DNA of 64,000 bases from Pedobacter terrae (GTDB taxonomy: Bacteria; Bacteroidota; Bacteroidia; Sphingobacteriales; Sphingobacteriaceae): assembly GCF_900100705.1 (NCBI RefSeq), contig NZ_FNCH01000011.1, positions 1-64,000 on the forward strand, in the 5' to 3' direction. Within the stretch, counting starts at the first letter, position 1, and each line of letters begins with the position of its first letter. Of this stretch, positions 27,192 to 35,464 are shown one piece after another. A program made the translations under genes and the position numbers. The notes under the pieces were generated by a model. The model was given only the letters and a program-made list of their open reading frames with translations. It did no database searches and was not told where the DNA came from.

Positions 27192-27293
27192 TTTGTTCTA
27201 AGTTATAGCACAATTTTACAAAGAGAATTTATACCAATAATCAAAATGTGATGGATGGGTCTAAAAATGTGATGAATGATCAGAATTGTAGAA

Positions 27294-27340
27294 TTGTCAA
27301 CTTTCATCGCCCGATCACTAGAAAGTTGACAACTCTTTTG
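27294..27340 (+). repeat. dispersed hairpin resembling the 10031-10076 element
   Basis: TTGTCAACTTT and AAAGTTGACAA are complementary and followed by CTCTTTTG. The stem, CTAGAAAG loop word and T tract match 10031-10076. It lies between two divergent genes, so it ends neither of them. Confidence 0.65.
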
Positions 27341-27387
27341 TTTTTAAGTAAATGTATTTATTTGCGGTTAGGTGTCTGTTGGGCAGG

Positions 27388-27406
27388 CAGATGTTTACCA
27401 TCTGAC
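27388..27406. repeat. hairpin CAGATG-CATCTG, related to 41657-41686
   Basis: CAGATGTTTACCATCTGAC shares its core with the perfect 13-bp hairpin after the dGTPase gene. It lies in the same 379-bp divergent gap, which also holds a -7 box and a heptad array and no gene. Confidence 0.5.
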
Positions 27407-27476
27407 TATTCGCGAAATCAATCATGCAGCTTTGTATCGGATAGCAATATCCAACACCACGGATAAACAATTTTAT

Positions 27477-27484
27477 TATCTTTG
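27477..27484 (+). promoter_or_regulatory. -7 box upstream of the ArsC/Spx-like gene
   Basis: TATCTTTG fits TAnnTTTG and implies a leader of about 80 nt made up largely of the heptad array at 27511-27566. No -33 TTG is seen at standard spacing. Confidence 0.45.
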
Positions 27485-27510
27485 AAACGGATAGCTGGAT
27501 TCATTTTTTC

Positions 27511-27566
27511 CATCATCCATATAACATTTTTCCATTTATCATTTACTCATTCAAAATTCATTCATT
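27511..27566 (+). repeat. degenerate heptad array in the ArsC-like gene leader
   Basis: CATCATC, CATATAA, CATTTTT, CCATTTA, TCATTTA, CTCATTC and ATTCATT fall in successive 7-bp windows, with some phase drift, and the array ends just before the ATG at 27571. Its first 17 bases (CATCATCCATATAACAT) recur exactly upstream of the TauE gene at about 45613. Confidence 0.5.
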
Positions 27567-27570
27567 CAAT

Positions 27571-27918
27571 ATGACCGTTTACGGAATTCCGAATTGCAAT
27601 ACAGTTAAAAAGGCGCTCGATTGGTTAAAAGCCCATCAAATTGATTTTGAATTTCACGATTTTAAGAAAAAAGGCATTACCAGCGAAAAGTTAAACGAAT
27701 GGTGTAATACTTTTGGCTGGGAAACGGTGTTGAACCGTAAAGGTTTAACCTGGAAAAAATTAACGAAAGAAGAACAAGCCAAAATCGATAATCAGGATTT
27801 GGCGATCGCTTATTTAAAAGAAAATACCAGCGCCATAAAACGTCCGGTTATTGCGCAAAACAACAAAGCCATATTGATTGGATTTGACGATGACAATTAT
27901 TTAAAAACACTAACCTGA
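27571..27918 (+). CDS. ArsC/Spx family (YffB-like) thioredoxin-fold protein
   Basis: This 115-residue member of the ArsC/Spx/YffB family has a single N-terminal cysteine in GIPNCNTVKKALDWL (C9). FHDFKKKGIT follows, with VLNRKGLTWKKL in the position of the substrate loop, and the C-terminal IKRPVIAQN motif. Family members either reduce arsenate with glutathione-type cofactors or bind RNA polymerase (Spx). The lone Cys without CxxC favours a reductase-like or unknown role over redox-switch Spx. No ars operon is nearby. Confidence 0.88.
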   Translation: MTVYGIPNCNTVKKALDWLKAHQIDFEFHDFKKKGITSEKLNEWCNTFGWETVLNRKGLTWKKLTKEEQAKIDNQDLAIAYLKENTSAIKRPVIAQNNKAILIGFDDDNYLKTLT

Positions 27919-27975
27919 TTCATTTGTTCTAATGTTAAAGTTTGTTAAATGCAGATTTTAAATGTCGAACTAAGT

Positions 27976-27983
27976 TACTTTTG
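27976..27983 (+). promoter_or_regulatory. -7 box abutting the following start codon
   Basis: TACTTTTG fits TAnnTTTG and ends 3 nt before the ATG at 27987, suggesting a leaderless transcript. It also supports this start over the upstream in-frame codon at 27942. Confidence 0.45.
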
Positions 27984-27986
27984 AGT

Positions 27987-28727
27987 ATGTACAAACTGAT
28001 CATTTTTCTATTGCTGGCCTCGCCTACAGCTGTTTTTGCACAAACGGTAACTACCGGCACAGTTTTCGATTTTTCGAAAAAAACGCTTTCTCTTCCTGGT
28101 GTTAGTATCAGAAATCTGAACAGTAAAAAATCAACCAGTACAAATAAAGACGGAAAGTATACCATAAGTGCCAATGTTGGCGATCTTTTAGAATTTTCTG
28201 CAGTAGGCTATCATACCGATACGCTCTACCTGACCAACCTTTTGAACAGAACAATTTATCTGCCCGCTAAAACAAATAGCTTAAAAGATGTAGATATTAC
28301 GGCAGTAAGGATGAATAGTCAGATTACAGATGCTAAAGATCCATTGGCCGAGAAATATACGCTGTTAGGTACCGGCGGAAACCTAAACCGTAAGCGTATG
28401 ACTGATAAAGTTGGAGGCTTAAGCCTAAATCTTGGTTATGGAAAATATAAAAGACAACAGCGTAAAGAAGCCGATTTAGAAGAAAAAGAAATGTATCAGG
28501 ATGAAATAGATGAAAATTTCACACCAAAGGCTATTACCGATCTCACTAAACTGGAAGGAGATGAGCTCAAGAACTTTATGATCATTTATAGACCTTCCAT
28601 CGAAGCTGTAAAGGCCGAAAGACCATTCCGCTATGCTTTTTACATCTCACGTGCCTTTGCTGCATGGAACAAATTAACTCTTCAAGAAAGAAAATTGCAG
28701 GATTTGCCGAAATTAAAGAGCAATTAA
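27987..28727 (+). CDS. exported carboxypeptidase-regulatory-like domain protein
   Basis: I start at MYKLIIFLLLASPTAVFAQ, a clean signal peptide (246 residues). The mature N-terminus is a carboxypeptidase-D regulatory-like domain (about 24-105: GTVFDFSKKTLSLPGVSI, NKDGKYTISANVGDLLEFS). Such domains are common on Bacteroidota surface and TonB-linked proteins. The C-terminal 130 residues are charged, with KYKRQQRKEADLEEKE and DEIDENFT, and lack a recognised domain. No beta-barrel follows, so it is a stand-alone periplasmic or surface protein of unknown role. Confidence 0.82.
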   Translation: MYKLIIFLLLASPTAVFAQTVTTGTVFDFSKKTLSLPGVSIRNLNSKKSTSTNKDGKYTISANVGDLLEFSAVGYHTDTLYLTNLLNRTIYLPAKTNSLKDVDITAVRMNSQITDAKDPLAEKYTLLGTGGNLNRKRMTDKVGGLSLNLGYGKYKRQQRKEADLEEKEMYQDEIDENFTPKAITDLTKLEGDELKNFMIIYRPSIEAVKAERPFRYAFYISRAFAAWNKLTLQERKLQDLPKLKSN

Positions 28728-28743
28728 AAAAAATAACTCATCA

Positions 28744-28762
28744 CCCTGAATTCATTTCAGGG
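28744..28762. repeat. short hairpin CCCTGAA-TTCAT-TTCAGGG
   Basis: A perfect 7-bp stem lies 17 bp after the preceding stop codon, with no T tract. The same CCCTGAAxTTCAGGG word is a common intergenic repeat in this group of bacteria as I recall. It may act as an mRNA 3' end stabiliser. Confidence 0.5.
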
Positions 28763-28940
28763 GCTGCCTAATGAAAGCTTACCACCTAATAAAATTGATA
28801 AGTATGAATAAATATTGATTTGATTAGGGTTAAAAAGCGTTTTAAAATAAACACAACATTATTGGTAACATTATAACCACATATAAATCTCTATGTGGTT
28901 ATTTTTTATATTTACCGCAGTATTATACCTTATTATGATC

Positions 28941-30926
28941 ATGAAATTGACTAAACTGATTAATTTTGGTTTGGTTTGTTGTGTTTTTGCTTTTTCAGCA
29001 TCTGCTCAACAGACTACAACCCCTGCACCAGCAACTAACTATAATCCTGCTGAAGCATTTGGACCACTATTTTATACACAAAATGGGAATGAGTTCCGTT
29101 CTGCAAACGGTGCACCCGGCCCGAAATACTGGCAAAACCGTGTGGATTATAACATTACTGCTAACCTCGATGAAACCAAAAACATGGTTAGCGGAACAGT
29201 TACCATTACTTATAAAAACAACAGTCCCGATAAATTACCCTATGTATGGTTGCAATTAGATCAAAATACTTTTAAAGAAACTTCACGTGGTTATGCCATT
29301 ACCCCTTCGCGTAGCCGTTATGGCGCACAGGGCGAAAAATTTGATGGTGGATACCAAATCCAGAATATTAGTGTAGCTCAAAAAGCAGGTGCCGTAAAGT
29401 TCACTTCCATCGTTGAAGATACCCGTATGCAGATCCGTTTAGATCAGCCTTTGGCTCCGAACGGCGATCTGGTTACCATTAAAATGGATTATTCTTATAT
29501 AGTACCTAAAGAAGGATCAGACAGAACCGGGCATTTAACTACGAAAAACGGCGAAATTTTTGCCATTGCGCAATGGTTTCCACGCATGTGTGTATATGAT
29601 GATGTAATTGGCTGGAATACTTTGCCTTATTGGGGCGGCGGTGAGTTTTATTGCGAATACGGTGATATTAACTTTGCCATTACTGCACCGGCAAGCCATA
29701 TCGTAATGGGTTCTGGTGAGTTGTTAAACCCTGCCGAAGTTTTTACACCAGAGCAATTAAAAAGATGGAACGCTGCTAAATTGAGCGATGCTACTGTACA
29801 CATCCGTAGCGAAGCAGAAGTAACCGATCCAAAATCACGCCCGGCTAAAGATAAATTAACCTGGAAGTTTAAAATTATCAATGCACGCGATGCGGCCTGG
29901 GCTTCATCAAAAGCATTTGTATTAGATGCTGCCAGGTATAAATTGCCAAGTGGAAAAACAGGTTTAGCAGTTTCTGCACAACCGGTAGAAAGTAATGGTA
30001 TTGATTCTTATGGTCGCGGCGTAGAGTATGTAAAATCTACCATCGAGCATTATTCATCAAAATGGTTCGAGTATCCATATCCAATGGCTGTTAACGTAGC
30101 AACAAATATCGGCGGTATGGAATATCCGGGTATTGTTTTCTGTGGTTGGACCGCCAAAAAGGCTAGTGCGTGGGGCGTAATTGATCACGAATTTGGCCAT
30201 ACATGGTTCCCAATGATTGTGGGGTCTAACGAACGCAAATATGGTTGGATGGACGAAGGTTTTAATACTTTCATCAATGGTATTTCGAAGAAAAACTTTA
30301 ATAAGGGTGAGTACGCCGGTCCTCCGGCTGATTTACACAGAATTGGTAAAAGTGTAATTGGTAACCCGATTTATGAAAATATTATGCAGATGCCTGATGG
30401 TATGGCTGAAAGAAACATCGGAGTTAACCTATACAGTAAACCAGGATGGGGCCTTGATATCCTGAGAAACCAGATTTTAGGCGAAGACCGTTTTGATTAT
30501 GCTTTCCGTCAGTACATTAAAAACTGGGCATTTAAACACCCAACACCTTTTGATTTCTTCCGTTCGATGGAAAATGGAGCAGGAGAGGATTTAGCCTGGT
30601 TCTGGAGAAGCTGGTGGTTAAATAGCTGGAAAATGGATCAGGGCATTGCCGGAGTTGAGGCAATTAAACAAGATGGTAAACTGGTAAGCTATAATATCAG
30701 GGTGGTGAACCTGGAGAAAATGCCAATGCCGATTATTCTTCAGATCAAAACCAAAAGTGGAAAAACCGAAACCATGAAAGTTCCCGTTGATGTTTGGATG
30801 AAAAATACGAGCTGGTTGGTTCGTTTCCCAACAACAGAAGAAATTGAATCGGTTACTTTGGATCCGGATAAAGTATTGCCAGATTCGAATCCTGATAACG
30901 ATACATGGACCGCTTCAGGCAATTAA
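28941..30926 (+). CDS. M1 family metallopeptidase (aminopeptidase N-like), exported
   Basis: I start at [18 protein letters not shown], a signal peptide ending in SASAQ (661 residues); an ATG two codons upstream (28935) is equally possible. The gluzincin active site is complete: HEFGH with zinc ligands H416 and H420, then E439 in WMDEGFN. The exopeptidase-type motif appears as GGMEYPG rather than GAMEN. The N-terminal beta-saddle domain ([20 protein letters not shown]) precedes it. The Tyr in place of Asn in GxMEN is typical of a distinct Bacteroidota subgroup. It is predicted to trim peptides in the periplasm. A terminator follows about 100 bp on. Confidence 0.92.
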   Translation: MKLTKLINFGLVCCVFAFSASAQQTTTPAPATNYNPAEAFGPLFYTQNGNEFRSANGAPGPKYWQNRVDYNITANLDETKNMVSGTVTITYKNNSPDKLPYVWLQLDQNTFKETSRGYAITPSRSRYGAQGEKFDGGYQIQNISVAQKAGAVKFTSIVEDTRMQIRLDQPLAPNGDLVTIKMDYSYIVPKEGSDRTGHLTTKNGEIFAIAQWFPRMCVYDDVIGWNTLPYWGGGEFYCEYGDINFAITAPASHIVMGSGELLNPAEVFTPEQLKRWNAAKLSDATVHIRSEAEVTDPKSRPAKDKLTWKFKIINARDAAWASSKAFVLDAARYKLPSGKTGLAVSAQPVESNGIDSYGRGVEYVKSTIEHYSSKWFEYPYPMAVNVATNIGGMEYPGIVFCGWTAKKASAWGVIDHEFGHTWFPMIVGSNERKYGWMDEGFNTFINGISKKNFNKGEYAGPPADLHRIGKSVIGNPIYENIMQMPDGMAERNIGVNLYSKPGWGLDILRNQILGEDRFDYAFRQYIKNWAFKHPTPFDFFRSMENGAGEDLAWFWRSWWLNSWKMDQGIAGVEAIKQDGKLVSYNIRVVNLEKMPMPIILQIKTKSGKTETMKVPVDVWMKNTSWLVRFPTTEEIESVTLDPDKVLPDSNPDNDTWTASGN

Positions 30927-31029
30927 GCTATGTGATTAAGTGAAGCACTACGCTCAGGGTTGACATCTTTTTAAGATTTATCCTTTAATTAACGGCATTA
31001 GGAACCAAGCTGACCTTAAATAATTCCAG

Positions 31030-31062
31030 ACCTCTTGATTTTAAAAGATCAGGAGGTTTTTT
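31030..31062 (+). terminator. terminator downstream of the M1 peptidase
   Basis: ACCTCTTGAT and ATCAGGAGGT form a 10-bp stem with one mismatch, followed by TTTTTTATT. Confidence 0.8.
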
Positions 31063-31123
31063 ATTGCAAAGTACCGACGTATTAATTTCAAATATCAATT
31101 AGTTTAGCAATAAAATATATAAC

Positions 31124-31531
31124 ATGAGCACTTCTCTAATAGCAATAAGCAATCCTGAAGGAATTTACGATCCACGTCCACATGGCTATTCACATGTGGC
31201 CTCAGTTCCGGCCCGGAGCCAGCTGGTATTTGTTGCAGGCCAGGGAGGGAGTAAAACGGATGGTGTTTTAAGTCCCGATTTCAGGACACAGGTAGCTATC
31301 GTATTTGAAAATATTGCCATTGCTTTGGCGAGCAAAGGTTTGAAAATGGAAAATATTGCCAAGTTAACCACTCTTGTGGTCGATTACGACGAGGCGAAAC
31401 ATGAGATCCTGATCGAAGAGTCTAATAAAATCTGGCCCGATCAAAAATTTCCTGTAAATACGCTTATTCCGGTACAAAGACTGGCCTTAAATGGGATGCT
31501 CATTGAAATTGATGCTACGGCTGTTGGTTAA
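31124..31531 (+). CDS. RidA family protein
   Basis: This 135-residue protein of the YjgF/YER057c/UK114 superfamily shows VPARSQLVFVAGQGG, FENIAIALASKGLKMENIAKLTTLVVDY, and the C-terminal IPVQRLALNGMLIEIDATAV. Archetypal RidA hydrolyses reactive 2-aminoacrylate imines and requires an Arg about ten residues from a conserved Glu near the C-terminus. Here an Arg is present (PVQRLA) with a nearby Glu in IEIDA, so imine deaminase activity is plausible. It is monocistronic, separated from its neighbours by a terminator and a repeat. Confidence 0.9.
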   Translation: MSTSLIAISNPEGIYDPRPHGYSHVASVPARSQLVFVAGQGGSKTDGVLSPDFRTQVAIVFENIAIALASKGLKMENIAKLTTLVVDYDEAKHEILIEESNKIWPDQKFPVNTLIPVQRLALNGMLIEIDATAVG

Positions 31532-31628
31532 TTTATAAACCAGGTTAAAATGATGTCTCATCTGATATTGGCCGGATTTAAAACATAGCTTGATATTTTG
31601 GCGCTATGCCGGAGCGGTCCATTCATCC

Positions 31629-31700
31629 TAAACCTGACAGCAGCGAACACGATTGTAACGGAGTAAAGCGGATGGCAGGGCTGCATTTGCCATGAATCAT
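31629..31700 (-). repeat. dispersed repeat block (inverted)
   Basis: It contains TAAACCTGACAGCAGCG and AAGCGGATGGCAGGGC. These are reverse complements of the ATCAGGTTTA and CCTGCTATCCGCTT words at 24601-24777 and elsewhere. The surrounding gap (31532-31818) contains no gene. Confidence 0.55.
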
Positions 31701-31818
31701 TGAACGTTGGTTTTCAAAAAAAAGCAAAATATGATTAATTTAGCATTGCTAAAGCATCATTGGGTGCCCTGGATGTTTTAAATCTCTAAAATAATATTAA
31801 TAACAATCGAAATTAAAG

Positions 31819-32427
31819 ATGGAAAGAGGGGAACGCAACAATGTTTACGAAGTTTACAATAAGATAGGTCGCTGGTTTGCCGAAAATCGTTACGCCGATT
31901 CGGTAGAAAAAGCTTACTTAAATGATATCCTCGAACACCTTCCACCTGATGCAAAGGTTTTAGACCTTGGCTGCGGTGATGGGAAACCCATATTGGAATA
32001 TTTTATTCGCCATGGCATCAATGTTTTAGGCATTGATGCCAGTGCGCTCATGATCGAATTGGCTAAGGCCAACTTCCCGGCCACAAGGTTTCTGATTAAG
32101 GATATGCGAGAACTGGATCTGGATGAAAAATTTGATGTAATTATTGCCTGGCATAGCTTTTTCCATCTTCCGGCTGATGACCAGCCTAACATGTTTGATA
32201 TTTTTAAGCGTCATTTAAAGGCTAACGGTATTTTATTGTTTACATCTGGAACGGAGCGGGGGGAAGCATGGGGGATGAACGGAGGTGAAAACCTTTTTCA
32301 TGCCTCATTGGCTACAGCTGAATATCAGGACTTGCTTCAGGTAAACCAATTTGAGGTGATCAGTCACAAAGTAAACGATCCTGATTGCGGCGGTGCAAAT
32401 GTTTGGATGGCACAGTATAAACCCTAA
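31819..32427 (+). CDS. class I SAM-dependent methyltransferase
   Basis: This 202-residue methyltransferase has motif I VLDLGCGDGKPI (about 51-62), the acidic end of strand beta-2 at VLGIDASALM, motif II around RFLIKDMRELDLDEKFDVIIAW, and motif III HLKANGILLFTSG. The fold is complete, and no motif identifies the substrate. The helix-rich N-terminus suggests a small-molecule substrate. It is separated by 23 bp from the VF530-family gene, whose own -7 box overlaps this gap. Confidence 0.88.
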   Translation: MERGERNNVYEVYNKIGRWFAENRYADSVEKAYLNDILEHLPPDAKVLDLGCGDGKPILEYFIRHGINVLGIDASALMIELAKANFPATRFLIKDMRELDLDEKFDVIIAWHSFFHLPADDQPNMFDIFKRHLKANGILLFTSGTERGEAWGMNGGENLFHASLATAEYQDLLQVNQFEVISHKVNDPDCGGANVWMAQYKP

Positions 32428-32438
32428 TAATTTTGCCT

Positions 32439-32446
32439 TAACTTTG
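32439..32446 (+). promoter_or_regulatory. -7 box abutting the VF530-family start
   Basis: TAACTTTG fits TAnnTTTG and ends 4 nt before the ATG at 32451. A second match, TAATTTTG, lies at 32428-32435. Neither has a good -33. Confidence 0.4.
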
Positions 32447-32450
32447 TAAA

Positions 32451-32672
32451 ATGGCCGAACAGCAACAGAACAATCCTTTACATGGTATCACTTTAGAAAA
32501 AATAGTAACCGACCTCCACGCGCATTATGGTTGGGAAAAACTGGGATCATTAATCAGGATCGATTGTTTCAATAATAACCAGTCAATCAAATCGAGCTTG
32601 AAATTTTTAAGAAAAATGCCCTGGGCAAGAAAAAAGGTAGAAGATTTATATCTTGATACGTTTAATAAATGA
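32451..32672 (+). CDS. VF530 family DNA-binding protein (DUF2132)
   Basis: This 73-residue protein matches the VF530/DUF2132 family throughout: [31 protein letters not shown], and [21 protein letters not shown]. The family is named after a Vibrio fischeri structure with a SAP-like helical fold, and its members are thought to bind DNA. It is full length. The role is unknown. It follows the methyltransferase closely but has its own promoter-like box. Confidence 0.9.
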   Translation: MAEQQQNNPLHGITLEKIVTDLHAHYGWEKLGSLIRIDCFNNNQSIKSSLKFLRKMPWARKKVEDLYLDTFNK

Positions 32673-32858
32673 CGGAATGAGTAAATTTAGAATGATTGAA
32701 TTTTTGCTGATAAAACGGGCTAGTGAATATATACCAACGGGTAAAAGGTTAAATTATACCTTTGGTTTCGACTTACCATAATTCATTAAATCTTCATTTT
32801 GATTTTCGAGATTTAATCAACAAATAACAAGGATTATTCATTATTAATCAATTCGAAA

Positions 32859-33029
32859 ATGAAAGCAATTAAAGTTTTGAGCATCGCTTTATTAGCCATG
32901 TTTACCTTTGCAACGGTTAATGCGCAAACTGCAGCACCTGCAAAACCAACTACAGAAAAATCTATGGCTAAAAAAAGTCATAAAAAACATCATCATAAAA
33001 AACACACAAAAAAAGTAGCTAAAGCTTAA
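32859..33029 (+). CDS. small exported His/Lys-rich basic protein
   Basis: A 56-codon frame starts MKAIKVLSIALLAMFTF and has a signal peptide ending VNAQ. The mature peptide is short, first Ala/Pro/Thr-rich, then strikingly basic (SHKKHHHKKHTKKVAKA, about 40-56). The frame is followed 7 bp on by a good terminator, which supports it as a gene. The tail could bind metal, DNA, phosphate or polyanionic envelope polymers; none of this can be tested from sequence. I do not recognise a named family, although similar acid-shock-like Lys/His peptides exist in Gram-negative bacteria. Confidence 0.75.
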   Translation: MKAIKVLSIALLAMFTFATVNAQTAAPAKPTTEKSMAKKSHKKHHHKKHTKKVAKA

Positions 33030-33036
33030 AAAAGGA

Positions 33037-33068
33037 AAGTCTTTCAGGTAAACTGGAAGACTTTTTTT
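33037..33068 (+). terminator. terminator of the His/Lys-rich peptide gene
   Basis: AAGTCTTTCAG and CTGGAAGACTT form an 11-bp stem with one G-U pair, followed by TTTTTTTG. Confidence 0.88.
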
Positions 33069-33135
33069 GTTTTCAGAGCAGGACGATCAATCGAAATCAG
33101 GTAATAGTTTTACTTTTTTGCGAGTTATGGGGCAA

Positions 33136-33682
33136 TTATTGGCTGTCGGTTCCTTCAAAGGTTATCCGTTTGTCGCGCGTGCTTACCAATTCAGAAAGTT
33201 CATACACATTTCTATATCCATAGCCATATAGGTTAATATAAGTAGGGATATTTAAGGCCAATGAAATTGGTGCTATTTTTTTCTTTACCAATGCAGGTAC
33301 AACCTCTTTGCTGGCGAAATTTACCTGGTCATCGATAAAATTATTATTGCAGTAAATTAATATTCCGGTATCTGCGTGGGGAATGATCTTTAACAGGTTT
33401 TGCTGAGTGAAATCAGAAAAATTTAAGTGAATGGCCTCCTTTATATGTTGTCTTTTAAAAAGGCTGTCTTAGCGTGTATCTAAAATAACGGTACCTTTTT
33501 CGCTTGCCATTTTTAAAAATGCAGCTAAATCAACTAGCTTACTTTACGGTGTGCTTTAACCTTTGGTATGGGTTTTCGTAAGCGTCAAAATCTACATTGG
33601 CCTTTCTTTTAGTAGAAGTAGTTTGTGCATGACATAGATATGCAAGGCTACAAAGTATAATGGTGGTGATTCTTATTTTCAT
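33136..33682 (-). pseudogene. rhodanese-like exported protein, disrupted
   Basis: Translation starts at MKIRITTIILCSLAYLCHAQ, a signal peptide, and runs to NPYQRLKHTVK, where a TAA ends it at 33539. A shift of reading frame near this point continues as LVDLAAFLKMASEKGTVILDTR. An in-frame TAA then interrupts it, followed by DSLFKRQHIKEAIHLNFSDF and onward to a stop at 33136. ILDTR and HIKEAIHLNFSDF are the rhodanese-fold signatures, with ILIYCNNNF at the active-site loop. There are thus at least two lesions, one frameshift and one nonsense codon. The gene is broken unless the sequence contains errors. Confidence 0.8.
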
Positions 33683-33852
33683 TTTTTGGACTAAACGGTT
33701 AATAATTCTACTTCTTTTATTTAAAGATAAAGTATTTAATATAATGGGTATAAAAAAACAGCCAGGTATTTTACCCTTTATCACAATCTAACTTGAGTGG
33801 TGGCGGCTAAGTAGCGCTGTGAAATTACGAGTTGTGAGATCACAAAATAAAT

Positions 33853-33883
33853 TTGTTTTGTTACCATTTTGGTAATATATTTG
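33853..33883 (+). promoter_or_regulatory. higBA promoter with overlapping palindromic operator
   Basis: TTG at 33853-33855, a 20-bp spacer and TATATTTG at 33876-33883 match the Bacteroidota promoter consensus. Between the boxes lies a 15-bp perfect palindrome, TTACCA-TTT-TGGTAA (33861-33875), a likely HigA operator. The -7 box ends 3 nt before the higB ATG. Confidence 0.75.
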
Positions 33884-33886
33884 TGT

Positions 33887-34198
33887 ATGCGGATTATTGC
33901 TAAAAAGACACTTGTTGAATATTACAGAAAGCATAGTACCGCCAAGGGTAGTTTAGAGGCTTGGTATGGTGAGGTTGTTGAGCAAGATTGGAATATGCCT
34001 GCAGATGTAATTAAATTTTATGCAACTGCAGATGTTATAACAGGTAAGCGATTTGTATTTAATATTAAGGGTAACGATTATAGATTGATTGCCGATATAG
34101 AATTTAAATTAAAAATTGTTTTTATAGTTTGGATTGGCACGCATGCTAATTATGATAAAATTAATGTGGAGGAGGTAAAATATGTTAAAAATAATTAA
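33887..34198 (+). CDS. higB: type II toxin HigB (mRNA interferase)
   Basis: HigB toxins cleave mRNA on the ribosome. This 103-residue protein shows the family pattern MRIIAKKTLVEYYRKH, LEAWYGEV, NMPADVIKFYATADVI, RFVFNIKGNDYRLIADI, and the C-terminal VFIVWIGTHANYDKI, the RelE-fold core with its terminal His and Tyr. I start at ATG 33887 because the upstream TTG at 33869 lies inside the promoter. The gene overlaps higA by 17 nt in toxin-first order, which is characteristic of hig systems. Confidence 0.92.
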   Translation: MRIIAKKTLVEYYRKHSTAKGSLEAWYGEVVEQDWNMPADVIKFYATADVITGKRFVFNIKGNDYRLIADIEFKLKIVFIVWIGTHANYDKINVEEVKYVKNN

Positions 34199-34541
34199 AA
34201 CAGAGGAGGAGTATGAGTTGGCTTTAGAAAAGGCTTACCTGTTAATGCAAAAAAATCTTGATTTAAATACCAGGCAAGCTGATGAGTTGGATTTGTTAAC
34301 ATTATTAATAGAACATTATGAAGAAAGCCATTATCCAATCGCACCGCCATCTCCAATTGAAGCCATCAAATTTAGGTTAGAACAACTGGGTAAAGCACCA
34401 AGTGAACTATCTAAAATTCTAGGTGCCCGCAGTCGCCAATCTGAAATATTGAGTGGTAAACGCAAGCTCAGCTTAAGTATGATTCGAAAATTGCATGAGG
34501 TTTTGAATATTCCGGCCAGTAGTTTGATTGGTGCTTATTAA
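34182..34541 (+). CDS. higA: HigA antitoxin, helix-turn-helix
   Basis: This 119-residue antitoxin has an N-terminal toxin-neutralising region (YELALEKAYLLMQ) and a C-terminal XRE-type helix-turn-helix (about 62-115: AIKFRLEQLGKAPSEL, SKILGARSRQSEILSGKRKLSL). It probably binds the 15-bp palindrome in the higBA promoter and represses it together with HigB. Translation is coupled to higB by a 17-nt overlap. Confidence 0.92.
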   Translation: MLKIIKTEEEYELALEKAYLLMQKNLDLNTRQADELDLLTLLIEHYEESHYPIAPPSPIEAIKFRLEQLGKAPSELSKILGARSRQSEILSGKRKLSLSMIRKLHEVLNIPASSLIGAY

Positions 34542-34857
34542 ACTGTCAGTGCTATTTATTAAATATCGCGAAACCCCGCAGGCAAACTGATCTTCTTTAA
34601 ACTTTGCAGGAAACACGTTAATATTAGAAACCTAATTGCAACCTAAACCCAATATACGTGGAAATCGAGGTATTCACGAGCTTGTAACATTAGCTGGGCC
34701 GGACCCAGCCTAAGGATGGCTGAAACTGCTCTCCAAATTAGAGTATAACAATGATGAAACAATGCCTGGGTGGCTTGAATGTTAAGGTGAAAAAGATTGC
34801 TTCACGCCATCATCATCGCCTCTTCTTCAGTTCGCAATGACGATAAGGGAAAGGAAG
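34542..34857. other. non-coding gap before the str operon
   Basis: No gene is supported. The stretch contains a short hairpin GCTGGG-CCGGA-CCCAGC at 34693-34709 and, at about 34797-34845, a GCTTCACGCC...GCAATGACGAT word resembling one arm of the palindromic intergenic repeat family. No tRNA cloverleaf or riboswitch was recognised. Confidence 0.5.
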
Positions 34858-34913
34858 AACTGCAACTCCTTAATCTTCAACTTCAAACTGGCAACTGCCA
34901 ACTGAAAACTTTT
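34858..34913 (+). repeat. degenerate heptad array (AACTNNN) upstream of the str promoter
   Basis: Eight consecutive 7-mers: AACTGCA, ACTCCTT, AATCTTC, AACTTCA, AACTGGC, AACTGCC, AACTGAA and AACTTTT. Five of the last five keep AACT in phase. It lies just upstream of the -33 box of the rpsL promoter. Confidence 0.65.
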
Positions 34914-34925
34914 TGCGCTAACCCC

Positions 34926-34956
34926 TTGATTTTTAAAAAGAATTGTTCTACTTTTG
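34926..34956 (+). promoter_or_regulatory. str operon promoter
   Basis: TTG (34926-34928), a 20-bp spacer and TACTTTTG (34949-34956) match the Bacteroidota consensus closely. The leader of about 75 nt to the rpsL ATG includes GGATGCCGGGGGAGCGG. No Shine-Dalgarno is evident; an A-rich stretch precedes the start. Confidence 0.8.
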
Positions 34957-35033
34957 CAGTCCGTTTTATGGGCTATCTGTAAGGATGCCGGGGGAGCGGT
35001 AAATTTTTTAAATAAAAAACATAAAAAAGCACA

Positions 35034-35447
35034 ATGCCAACCATTCAACAATTAGTTAGAAAAGGTAGAGTAGCACTGGAGTTCAAGAGTAAGTCTCCAG
35101 CGTTGGACAGCTGTCCACAGCGAAGAGGTGTATGTACACGTGTGTACACCACTACCCCTAAAAAACCAAACTCAGCAATGCGTAAAGTAGCCCGTGTTCG
35201 TTTAACGAACGGTAAAGAGGTGAATGCTTACATCCCTGGAGAAGGTCACAACTTACAGGAGCACTCTATTGTATTGATCCGTGGTGGTCGTGTTAAAGAT
35301 TTACCAGGTGTACGTTACCACATCATCCGTGGTGCATTAGATACATCAGGCGTTGCTGGTCGTAACCAACGTCGTTCTAAATATGGTACTAAACGTCCTA
35401 AACCAGGTCAGGCAGCTGCTGCACCTGCAAAAGGAAAGAAAAAATAA
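35034..35447 (+). CDS. rpsL: 30S ribosomal protein S12
   Basis: S12 lines the decoding centre. This 137-residue protein starts [12 protein letters not shown] and has the streptomycin-related loops [16 protein letters not shown], with K in the position that confers resistance when mutated, and [18 protein letters not shown]-terminal extension rich in Ala, Pro and Lys ([13 protein letters not shown]) goes beyond the E. coli length and is common in this phylum. It is the first gene of the str operon, with rpsG 17 bp downstream. Confidence 0.98.
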   Translation: MPTIQQLVRKGRVALEFKSKSPALDSCPQRRGVCTRVYTTTPKKPNSAMRKVARVRLTNGKEVNAYIPGEGHNLQEHSIVLIRGGRVKDLPGVRYHIIRGALDTSGVAGRNQRRSKYGTKRPKPGQAAAAPAKGKKK

Positions 35448-35464
35448 TCGGGAGGAAATAAGAA

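Noticed and set aside
34797..34982. 61-codon frame before rpsL
   Set aside because: It overlaps the heptad array and the str promoter.
34542..35033. Possible tRNA or riboswitch before rpsL
   Set aside because: No cloverleaf or known aptamer pattern could be built; only a short hairpin, a REP-like word, the heptad array and the promoter are present.
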